Source of the DNA: Gibbula magus
Taxonomy: Eukaryota > Mollusca > Gastropoda > Trochida > Trochidae
Direction: 5' to 3'
DNA: 64,000 nucleotides
NCBI GenBank assembly: GCA_936450465.1
Contig: OW388296.1
Location: 46,013,250-46,077,249 of the forward strand
Each line of letters starts with the position of its first letter. The stretch's first letter is position 1. The notes beneath the pieces are model-generated. The model was not told where the DNA came from, ran no database searches, and was given only the letters and a program-made list of their open reading frames with translations. A program made the translations under genes and the position numbers. Shown in pieces: positions 13,855 through 25,708 of this stretch.

Positions 13855-15720
13855 GTATTGTGATTTATCGTTAGAAGTACATGCCATTTAAACAGTGAAC
13901 GAATGTAACATTGCCATTTATACAATCTACATTAGTACACAATGTGGGGTTTGTTCTTGACGAAAAGCCACACCCTCAGAGTCAAGCGTCAATTGCCATC
14001 ACTGACTGCACCAGCCGTGGGAAAAACAACACAGATGGTGTTTACCTGAGGTCATTGATGAAGTCATTGTTTCGAATGCAGGTGTGTGTCTCCCAACACT
14101 TTAATCACGGAGTACTCGCCTTAGATATGAGATATTATTATACCTCTATTAAATTTGTAAGAATATCATTGGCCAGTTCACAACACGTGATCGAGTAATA
14201 TTTGTGTATATTGACCCGCGATTCAAGCGATGAGGTCAGTTTTATGACAGACATTTCTGTCACTGACCTGAGATATTGACTCGTCACGTGATTTGTCACG
14301 TGACTGTTTGTTTTTAAGTTTGCTTTCAAGATGGCGTCAGCTGATGGGTTCCCTGATTTGACAAATAAGAAAAACAAACTAGAGCCTGAAGAAAAAAACG
14401 AATTTCGATATAATAAAAAACTTAATTACTCATGGTGAGATCATTATGTGAAATACAAGGACTCGAGACCTGACTCCCGAGGTGGTCAGACCGCCGAGGG
14501 AGTAAGGTCCGAGTGTATATTGTTCTTCAGTTGCTTCATTAAATCTATTATTATTTTGACAGAAAAATGAGCACCTGTATGCGTTGCGTATGCATTATTC
14601 AGAAAATGTGTAAGGATTTATGCATGTAGTCAATGTGACCATAGCTGTCAGAAGTATTTCATTTCATGTACTTTGTGAAATGTCTAATGTATATTATTCA
14701 AAGAAATGTTTTTTTTAATTTTTTTTATTTACTCCTCATGTCCATATCTCAACTCGCTGTCTGTCTGGAGTTGCATATTGCCCTAAGATTAATCATAATT
14801 ATAATCATCTGTAGAGGGGTTGTCTAAACGGGATACAGTGTGTCCAATCGTTTTCCTGAATGAATTAAAATGTTATAATAAATGTCAAATGTTGATATAT
14901 ATTTAAAACATTTTAAACTTGACATTCAAAGGATAAAACACAAATTAATACGATTATATTTATAATAGTTTAACAATACAAACACTATAGCCTTGCTCTC
15001 GCTCGAGGAATATTTTTTATCATTATCCTGCTTGGGTCAACATCTCAGAGTGGTCTTTGAGTTGTACTGTTGCCATAGCAACCAGAGACAAGAGAGAAAG
15101 AAGAGCCGTAATTAATTATTATAAATGAGCTGGGTGGAATGGAATGAAACCGAAGCATAATTATTAAATATATATTCCCTGTGGCATTTTTGGCGAACTC
15201 GGATAGATTTATATTCAACAGAACAAAGCTTTTTGAATGTACAATCAATAACTAAATTCCGCACCATCCGCACACCCGATTTGAGCCTCACATGGATAAA
15301 TGACCCCGATCGCGCACGTTCAGATGTTCACGTATTCAACATAGACCCATGTGTATTCTGAAATTGTAATACAGGAGGCAAGGACTGTCTGGTCAATGTA
15401 AGTAGAATCAAGTACGTTGAGTACATGTACAATACTAACATGTTACTATTCAAATAAAATCCGCACCATCGGAACACCCGTGTTAATCCTAGCACGGATG
15501 AATGACCCCGATCGCGCACACTCTGAGGTAGTGTAGATCTATGTGTATTTTGAAATTGGAATAGACGGGGCAAGGACAGGCGGCTCTAGGTAAGATTAAG
15601 TAAGTGCGTGTGCAATATTAACATTCAACTGTTCAAGGAAGTCGTCTGTTCGTCATGTTGAACCAGCTGTTAGTGTTGTTAGCAATTTGTACTTCCTGCA
15701 TCATCGATCATGTTCTTGCG
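13855..15720 (+). repeat. Paralogous flank block, gene 1 side
   Basis: Three stretches here recur in the same order between genes 1 and 2: 13855-14075 with about 39505-39670, 14720-14890 with about 40470-40610, and 15060-15580 with about 42000-42330. The last includes 'agagaaagaagagccgtaat' and 'gagcctcacatggataaatg'. A further piece at 19640-19745 matches 42655-42770. This shows that the duplicated unit includes upstream DNA as well as the P450 gene. No gene lies inside. Confidence 0.7.
14460..14515. repeat. 55-bp imperfect palindrome
   Basis: ACTCGAGACCTGACTCCCGA pairs with the downstream complement TCGG...GAGTAAGGTCCGAGT around a short GGTGGTCAGACCGCC centre. The function is unknown. Confidence 0.6.
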
Positions 15721-16053
15721 CCAGTGTTTCAATCTATTAATGGTCAGTCAATAATGTTCGTTATATGCCCATAGTGACATTTATGGTTTAGTTTGTATTT
15801 GGGTCATGTCAAGGTATTGTATTGTAGGGGTGAAACGGTTCACATCTACAGTAGTTGAACCGCGGTATGTTGCTTTCGGTTCGATCACAGGTGAAGTTCA
15901 GTTCATATAATGAAATGGTCGTGTCGTACAAACAGTATTTGGAGTTAACTCCCCTGGTAATTCATTCGCTCCGTATAACTGAAGTTTGAGAGTGAGAATG
16001 GAGCCGTAGAACGATTTTAGAAGCCTCTCTGAGCGCTTAAAATAATTAATTAA

Positions 16054-19000
16054 GGGCTTCAAGCTTCTTGAAGACCTTATTGTTATTGTTCAGATTTTTA
16101 TTATTCTTATTATTCTGCCATTTTTTTCTACCAGAGCTACAGGTCGCCATTCATAACCGATTTTGATGAAATTTAAGTATGTTATGAAGCTTAAAAGGTA
16201 CATAGTCCCCATAAAATTCTTGAGAGACATGCTCCATAAAGAAAGGGGGGATAAGCCAAAAACTACTTTTTTTAAAAGTGCGTTTTTCTCTATTATCTTT
16301 TTGAATATTTTGTCAAATTGGTGTAAACTTTGCATGCAGGTTCATTTTATCAGTAGCGAAAAATAAGTCTCTTTGCACCATCAGCTACCTCTTAGCGTTT
16401 GGCCTCCAGATGGCCTTAAATGTTTTAAGCTGCTTTTAACCCCACTTGGCTTTAACATTTTGCTGCAAAATGACAGTGTTTCTTGGAAGTGTAAATGCAA
16501 TTCAGATGTCTTCTATAAACGTTTGGCTTCAAATAACATCTTTTGATACATCTGTAATCAGAATCGTCTTTAAATTCCCTTTCCAATGAGCCGCATAGTG
16601 TCTCTGTTTGTGAAGTATGAAGGGCGCTGTGTCAATTAAAAAAATGGGACTCTTTGGCCTATAACCTTAAACGTGCAGGCCCCTTCACAATGAGAATGTG
16701 TAAGACTACGCTGTATGTTATTTTCCTACGCTTATGTTCAAGTGCAGAATTCTATTGACACCAGTGTTACTGTAATGAAAGTGTTAGCACTGTCCCTCTG
16801 GATCAAATGCTGTTGAACAGGTCCCTGTATTACACGCTCTATAAAGCATGCAGCCCGTCTTTCTCGCAATTCTTGCTTTGGCTTTCATTGACTTTATTTA
16901 CATTGGGGATCTTAATTCATTTGGATTTATATTTCATGACATTATTCTTCAAGTGTAACATATTTATATGACATGAATTGAGTGATATCGCTGAACGGAA
17001 TAAATTTAGCTTGTACTTGTAACTGTACAGACAGTGTTTATTTCTTTATTCTGCTGTTGGGGGTCGTACAAGTGCACACGTTCTAAAGAGCCCAGTATTT
17101 TTGCAATTGAAGTGTTAATGTACTGTCTCTGTCATTAACAAGTCATCGCCTTGCTGAATGTGGCATGCCTCCGTGTTTCTCACACTTGGTCGCGCTCTAG
17201 TGCACATACCTCACACAAGTCAAAACTGAAATTGACAATTGCCTGTGAATGAACTTGTATTTTCTTTTTGAAATTTGTATTGATTTTTTTAGCATTGCAC
17301 ATCTAAGTACATTTTGCTTATGTATTTGATAAATGTTTGCATTAAAGTGTAACATTTAAATCAATTTGAGATAATTAAAATGACAATGTTGATATGATTA
17401 AAACTAAGTTTACTGTAGTATCACAACACCCATAGCAGTATCAAACTAATCTGATGAAGATTTCATTTAAGGTGCATTCATTGTATTTTTCGGGGTCACA
17501 TATGCAAGTCGTTATAAATTGTTTGATCTCAGAGATAATTACTGACCCTGGCCAAAATTGCCTTTTCGATGAGAGTCAACAACTTGAATCATTACATGAT
17601 TGGTATACACATGAAAAGTAATGATTGATTTTGTGAACTTAAATATCAAAGGTCAAGGTCATGAGATAGGGTCACAAGTTTTGAAATCACTAAATATTTT
17701 TTTTCCAAGAAGTTATTAATACCTTATATAAATAGCTTATTTCTTATACACCTAGGGAGTTATTTTGACATGTTTACATTCAAGGTCTAAGATCAAGGTC
17801 ATGAGTTCCGAAATCTCTACACAATCATTGTAAATACAATAACTTCAAACACTTTTTTGTGCTATTAAGCTCTTATTTGGTATATATCAACTATGAAGAA
17901 ATGCCAAGATTTGAAAAATCCGTCAAAGGTCAAGTTTACAGAGAGCTCACGACTTTTGCATGCTTTTGCGAAAATGCCTTATTTGAACTATTAACAATTT
18001 GAATCATTACATGATTGTTATGAACAATGAAAAGTGATGATTGATTGGGTGACCTTGTATATTAACGGTCAAGGTCACGAGATGGGGTCATGGTCATCCT
18101 TTCTGAAATCACTTAATAACTTTTTTTCCAAGAATCAAATTTGGAAATCAGAAATATGTTTTAAGATTAAACTTTTGAAAAGTGACCCCAGTTATTATTC
18201 CTCTTGTTAGTAATAACTCCAATAATGAAAAACGTTTTTGTGGAGAAGGCGGAACAGGGAAAGACGAGACTCTAAGTTTTGGGTCTGCTCTGCTTTTGCT
18301 GTGTCTAGTTTGAACATGCTATTGGCTAATGAATAAAAATGGTGTAAATTAACAGTGTCATTATTTGTGAATTTCACACATACAAATCATTGAAAAAGTT
18401 TCAATTCACCAAAGTGGTTGAACTAAAAGTAAAGTTTGTTATCAATATCATGAATACAACAGTATGCATCAATAAGTCTTGTCCAACTATCACTGAAAAG
18501 CGAGTTTCGACAAGGGATCAAATCGTGCAGTATTATCTCAGATTGGCGTTCTTTATTAAATTTTGAATAGATTTTACTCTAAATTGAATGATGAATACTG
18601 TGTTGATATTACTTACTTGGCAACGTATTTGATATAATAACGTATATTTGATAATGAATAAATTATAATATATGTGTACAGATGACAGTTTCATTGTGTC
18701 ATGGATAGCTTTTTGTTGTGAAACATTCCTATGATATATTAACAAAGTATATATAAGAAATAGTGGTGTACATTTTAGAAAATGAACATAATGAATACCA
18801 AATTAAACATTTGGTAAACAAATCAATATGCCAGATTTAATAGTTTCCCATTTAAACATGGTCTGATGAAATGGCAATTATTCTGATAAAACGAAATGCA
18901 TTATTTTAGACATGTATCAAAGTAATTAAACTGAGTTACATATTTGGGTATTTGAAAACTATTAAACATACAAGTAACAATTATGAGATATTTTCATTTT

Positions 19001-19371
19001 ACCATCATCTAAACTTGATTTGAATATTTGAGCATGGATAATTTAGTTGATTATCATAGCATTGTCAATTCTTATGACAGTATTTTTTTAAAGCTTTCAT
19101 GTGTTTGTTATCAAATGACTGTTTTCACATATGTATCCTATTTACGGTATGCAAAGTTGAAATACTCAAAAACGGTTTTAATAAAACAATACTATTAAAA
19201 TATTTTGCAATTGAAGAATTTAATTCAATTTAAATTGAAAAGAATAACATGTTCCTGAAAAAGAATCTTTTTAGGGAGTGCATCCATTGCCAAAGATCAT
19301 TATATAATTGAAATAGAAGGTATTATAAGTAAGAGAACTGATATTTTAAACAGAAAAAGAGCTTGAAGCCC
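16054..19371. mobile_element. Possible 3.3-kb non-autonomous DNA element
   Basis: GGGCTTCAAGCT at 16054-16065 is inverted as AGCTTGAAGCCC at 19360-19371. The interior has no transposase frame and includes the AGGTCA-rich repeat at 17480-18310. The terminal repeats are only about 12 bp and no target duplication is obvious, so the boundaries are tentative. Confidence 0.35.
17480..18310. repeat. AAGGTCA-rich interspersed repeat, copy 1
   Basis: Repeated 'caaaggtcaaggtcatgag'-type phrases are spaced by 'gttattaatacc...atttgac' and 'atgaaaagtgatgattgatt' segments. The block ends 'ggcggaacagggaaagac' ... 'tgctctgcttttgctgtg'. The same order of segments occurs at 37437-38620 and 39640-40455. Confidence 0.7.
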
Positions 19372-20454
19372 GTCCATCGCTGCTTGCAGCTATATTTGTA
19401 TATGTTTTCCGGGAGTAAGTGTAACATATGGGGTTGGGATTAAGAGAGCACGACCCCGTGTTCAAATGGGTGTCGAGTTTGAATTTTTGGGACATTGAAT
19501 TTTGACAGTTAAAAATTATTTCGATTGAGTCGAGAGAAATACGTTGCCAACCTTTTGCATTTTACATTTTCGATTGTACACTTTTTAAAACCAAATCATT
19601 TCCATACCCAATCTTCACCCCCAGTGTACATGTTAGGGCTATTTAAAGTAACTGGTTAATAAAGGTCTACATGACTCGGCTAAGTGAGGTCAGTACAAAT
19701 GCCTGTACCTGAAAAAGAATTAATGTAATAATTCGTCTATAGAAAGAGCGGATACTGTGATGTTAAATTCGCTGATTAATTAAACAGTTTGCCTATGTTT
19801 CGTATGTCAAAATTGGAACAGGATTAAAAAGTAACAGGCAACATTTCGAAGAAAACCCTATTTATGAAAAACGATTTTTTTCATTTAAGGGTATCCCTTT
19901 TTTCACAGAATGTGTAACTTTCGTTATGACAAAACCTGCTTTGTCTAAACAGCGCCATGATAAAGGTCATATGAATAAATATACATTGTAGTTATTCCTG
20001 TTTTGTTGTGAGTTTATGTCTAGGTATATAGCGGAATATTAGTAGGAAGTAACGTCTGAACATGAAATGTTAAATCTATGATAGTCTAAATAAACAAATT
20101 CATCATTCTCAGAAAAGCCTGTCTTTGCTTTCATAATTGTTTATATTTTCAAAGCAATACGTACGTATGTTGTCTGTTTTATCTTAAACCTTTATGCTGA
20201 ATTGCATGAGGCATCAGAACATGAATAAGATTGCATTTCTTGTATAGTGGGCCCCGTTTATCCGCACGATTTGGTTACAATTGAAAACCGCCCGGATAGC
20301 AAGTCGTGCCGTTAAGTGAATCATCATTTGCATAGAAATACATAGAGAAGATTTGAAATACGGAAATGCGGATGATCGGCTTTCCGGTTATACGGAGTCC
20401 ATATAAACGAGGTCTGAATGTATTAGACTTTGTGCAAATGCGTAACCTCATATA

Positions 20455-21310
20455 TACACATATTTCTACTGCCCCTTTAACCTAAAGAGCAATCGAGTAT
20501 GTTAGTGTTTCAAATACAAACATATTTTTTGGAAAACCTACATATGATATTAATCGCTAGATCTAGATCGCTTTATCTACAACATGACTTAATCAATGAT
20601 AAATGATAATCCAATGAAATTTGGTTTTCAAGACAAGTGACCATTCGATTAACGCGCATCAATGGAATCTGACATCATATATACTGAATTCCCTTTATTG
20701 CATAAAACAACAATACAACTACAAGTGTTTCTGAGGCACGGAGTCTTGTCAATTTCACAAGTCGCCATAGCAACCCATGCTCTACTCCTGCAGGTTACCC
20801 AAGTCACACATTACTGAATGTAACGCTTGTTATATCAACATGTTTTAATATGCCCTGTGAATATACAGATTGACATTTTACCTGTTAAATGATATTTTTT
20901 ATTGTGATACTACCATCAACACATGACAAATATATTATGCATATATTCTCATTGATTATTAAAATCAAGTAAAAAAATTAAACGTCTTTGGGTAAAACAT
21001 GTATTTTAATATCTGTATTAATACATAATTAAACGAATTGGTAAATGAATAAATGCCAAACATTATATATTCGAATGTATTTAGGTATTCAAAAACTTTT
21101 TTTATTTAATGTATTTGTTTACAGTGTGCGAGTTAGACCCCCAATGCTATGCACTTGACAATGATAGACTTGATCTATATTCAGATTGGAAAACACCATT
21201 ATCGCTGATTTTGAGTCTTAAAAAATGCGAAAAATTAAGTGTTTATATTTCAATGAGATAAGGTTTTGGCAATGTTTAACACACTCGATGGCTCTTTAAT
21301 ATACATACCT
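20455..21310. repeat. Block inverted relative to 41150-41890
   Basis: Landmarks here appear reverse-complemented about 20 kb downstream: 'tgtttcaaatacaaa' (20508) with 'ttttgtatttgaaacact' (41824); 'cgattaacgcgc' (20646) with 'gcgcgttaatcga' (41703); 'gtcgccatagcaaccca' (20761) with 'tgggttgctatggcgac' (41579); and 'tagacttgatctatatt' (21165) with 'aatatagatcaagtcta' (41271). The block ends about 160 bp before the gene 1 start codon, so it may contain promoter sequence. A partial TTAA-MITE end sits at 20465-20480. Confidence 0.65.
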
Positions 21311-21470
21311 GTAATTTATAAACGTTTATTATGATTAGCAAATTTTTAAAAAAAACATTAACTAGAAATGATGTTTTTCAGCAAACTGTGGTATGTTCAT
21401 ACGTATACCCCAATGTTTGTAACTATTTACATGCACCACATGTTATGTCACAGAGAATACTGAACCCAAA

Positions 21471-24400
21471 ATGGCGAATACCATCCGGGCATTTTACCAG
21501 GATCACATAGAAGATATCTATGACCAGATAAAAGCGTATCTACCAAAGAGTATCACAGGACGAGCTGTACTAGTAGGAGTGTCTGCAGGAGTGATTGTGT
21601 ATCTGGTGACAAAGAAGAGATACAAGCTTCCCCCGGGACCTCGAGGATGGCCTTTGTTGGGAAATATACTTGGTGAGAAAACCATCAGAACCATTTATCT
21701 GAAGAGCTAAATGACGTTTTTAAGACCAATCATAATGCATGTGCTATTCTGTATGGAGCTGTTTTTAAAAAATAAACTTAATTAATTTTAAAATATGAAC
21801 TTAATATATATCATATCTTTACATTTTCTGAAAGAATAACGTTTGTTGTTATTTTTTAAATTAACATGTGGTATAGACAAGTACAAGTAAAATGAAAATT
21901 ATCTTTGAAATCGTCGTTCGACAAATGGTCTTTTATGTGGTCGTTCAGCAAATGAAGTTGTGATTGGTTTCGACCTTAGAGGGCGATTGGAAGATCTTAG
22001 TATGTGTAAAGTAAGATAAAGGGAAGTTGTCATTTGCTGTGAATTTGCTAAGAGAAGCCAGATGATAAAGGTTGTCATATCGATTTTGTTTTGAAAATAT
22101 TTTGATCATTTTTTTCTGAACATTTTATATTATTTGTGGGCCAATGTTTACTTGCCATGGTCGTATTCTAATATTCATCTTCATTTCTTCAATTCAAATG
22201 TGGTATTTCAACAGAATTTCGGAATGCTACCATATTCGAGAAGTTGATTGAATGGGAGCAGGAATATGGACCAATAATCAAGTTCCAAGCTGGTAAGTTC
22301 CACTTGTTGGCTGGTGAGCTAGATTCTAGAAATAAAAAAGGCCTCAAAATAAACTTAAAGCGGCTGTAGCAAATGCAAGTTTATTTTTAAAATTTATTAT
22401 TCAAAATTCCCATTTATGTCACTTGAATTTATTTAAGAGGGTAAAACATCTTATTACACAAACCAATAATCCGTAGTGGTAATAACAATATTGCGTTTAA
22501 AGCAAAATTGCATGGCGGCCATTTTATTGTGAAGACATTTCATTATTTGGAATTACAAACACGATTACCATGGCTTTACCGTACCATGTAAACTCATTTT
22601 TAACTTGATTTTCCGAAGAGAGAAAAGTGTGTTTTACTATTGGTGACATTATTTTTCAAATACATTTCATCGACCTTGTCAGCGGGATATCTAAAAATAA
22701 CAAATGAATTGATTCTCTTAAAATCTTATGCATAGCCTTTTTTGGTAGATTTTGGTGACCTAGACATTATTCGCAAAGTCACGGTGGACCTTTGAAGTTT
22801 TAGACATGTGACCTTGAATATTTAGCTTGTCGGTGGGATATCTCAAGAACCGTTCACTGGATTCTCATAATACCTTCCACAAAGCTCCTCCTAGGGACGA
22901 TAAAGGACCGTCTAGCTTTTGGTGACCTTGATGTCATCCTCAAGGTCAACAGCAGAACTTGGCACTTCCTAGGCAAGACAAAGGCCTGATTAGATTTTGG
23001 TGACCTTGATATTATTCTCAAGGTCACAGCGGAACTGAATTTTTCGACATGTTAATGTGCATGTTAACCTTGTAAGCGGGATATCTCAAGAACCATTCAC
23101 TGGAATTTCATCATATCTTTCACCCTTGTTCATCCGGTGAAGATTCAGGCCGAGTCCATTTGGATGACCTTGATATTGTTTTTGAACTCTAAGTATTAGT
23201 TTTCGGCGGAAAATCATATCACCTTAGTGATTTATATACAAAAAACTGCTTGTTTTTATCACTATTTGAAATATTTGTTTCTAGTAAATGAAAATATGGA
23301 TAAAATATTCATAGGGTGGTTATTGACAATCATTTGTAATGTATGTTTTCTAAAGAAAAACCCTTGAAAATAAGTAATAATTTGTTTACCAATCTTTGAA
23401 ATATATGTTCTATTAAATGAAAATATGGATAATATATACCTTGGGTGGTGCCTGATGTATGTGATGTAATGTATGATGACAATGTGTATATAGACAGACA
23501 AGGATAGTTTATGGCTGATCAACTTCTTTATTTTACAATGGCGACGTTTCGATATAGATCCTAACTACTATCAAGCGTTATGATAATCCATAAAATATCC
23601 TTCTCTTACCATTATACCAACTTCTACACTGACGGGAAAAAGAAAGTATATCGCTCAGTTGTATTTATCATAGGTATAATTTTCAAAGTCAAATGCCTCA
23701 AGTTTTCGACGTCGTATTAAAAAAACGGACTAGTTTGGGAAATTAGTCCAAAACATTAAATCAGTCTACGCGAAGTCAAAATTTAAATTTTGAAACTCCC
23801 CCAAATTAATTTTGATAAAACACAACTGTTCATCGACATATAACACACTCTGTGTGAAAATCAATATATGTGCCTCGTCCTGCACACATTTGCAACATTT
23901 TGAACATGGCAGGGGTCGTGTTGGTGTAAATTTCATTTCTTACCCCTGTCTACTTTAAATAATGATATTTTAGTTATACAATAAAACAGTCACCAATTAA
24001 GTCATTCAAACTACTGCCGAGAGGTTTAATTGTTTCGTGCCATAATCAAATGCATCTCATTTCTTTAAAATATTGAATTAATCGAAAACAAGTGAGTGTT
24101 ATACTTTCTTTTGCCCGTCAGTTTAGAATGCCTTTTAGGCAGTTGAATGTGTATATAATTACGCAATCCATAACAGGCCCGGCTACCATGATAGCACTCA
24201 ACAGCACTGAAGTGGTCTATGAAGCTCTGGTGAAGAAGCAAGCAGACTTTGCTGGAAGACCCCAATCTTATTCAGGTGTGTCCTTTATTTAAGTTTATCT
24301 GATTCATTAAGATCTGTAATTTGCCTGTGCAAATGTTGTGTTTCAACTACAGTCATGCAAAACATTCATGATCGACTAACATTAAGTCTTAGGATGTTTC

Positions 24401-25676
24401 GTTCATCTGGCCTGAAGGTACCGATGGGTTTACGTAATGTCATGGTATCTAGCTTAAGTCAATAGGGCCAATAAGGATTATGAATTATGTTTCTCCTAAT
24501 TAGGACCATTAAAGGCGCTGTAACACGCCGTCCATACTGAAATAAAGTGATCTCATTAAATGGTAAATACGTCTTAAATGGCTTAATAATTCTTCTTTAT
24601 GTGTGGAATGCGTTTTTAGTCGATTCATTAAGTTTAGTTATTTTCCTGTGAACATGTGCAAACCTTAACCTATGTTTATCGTCTCTTCCTTGTTGAAAAG
24701 CCCTAGAAATCATCTGTATAGGCTCCTCGGCTAAAATGATTATTAAGTGTAGACCCAGTAACACTGTGGCCATGACTTAAAACAAATCTATTTAAAATGC
24801 AAGTGCACTGTGCATTAAGTGTAATTTGTTTTTAACACCCACATTATTACAAGAGTTTTGATTCGATTTTTTTTATTTACACCTTCATATTTTAACACTA
24901 CCTTCAATAGTACAACTGTAACATGATCACATTAGGGATAACACTACCTACAAATTTACAAAAATGTGTGCTATTGAAGGTAGTGTTATCCCTAATGTGA
25001 TCATGTTATATGTGTTCACTATCTAAATGGCATGTACTTCTAACCTTTATATTTATCTTAGTTAAACTACTCAGTGACGGAGGGAAGAGCATTGCCTTGG
25101 GAGACTACAGTCCTACTTGGAAGTTACACAGGAAGATCGCCACTAAAGCTCTCAGGTAGGACATCTGGGCTCCGTAGCGCTTATAATCGCTCATTGATTG
25201 CTCAATGTAGCACTCAAGTAACGCTCAAGTAGCGCTCATTCTCTCTTGAACGACACGGTGCATATTCCCCGAAGTTTGCTCGTCTTGCTACGTAGCGGTA
25301 TATTGAGCAATCGCGTTCAAGAGAGGTTTAAAAGTACTTTGAAACCTCTCTTGAACATGGCCTAGGTGTAACTTCATCATAAGTGGGCGTTTGCTTTTAA
25401 GGTAAGGAACAAAGTAACCAATATCGCTTCAAAAGGTCTTAAGCAGAACATTAGGATGTTACTACATCATGAACTAGGGTTTACTTTACAAGGCAAGGAA
25501 ACACTGCATGTGGAAGAGACTGAGATTGGACGTCACTTCAAAAGACATGGGCTTTGTTCATCCACAGGTGAAATTTAGTGTAAATATGTGTGAGTCGCAC
25601 ATAGAAAGAACTGGTCGTTCATTTCTGTTGCGCAACATATTTACGCTACATTTCACCTGTGGTTCATCATACGAAG

Positions 25677-25708
<32 letters not shown>

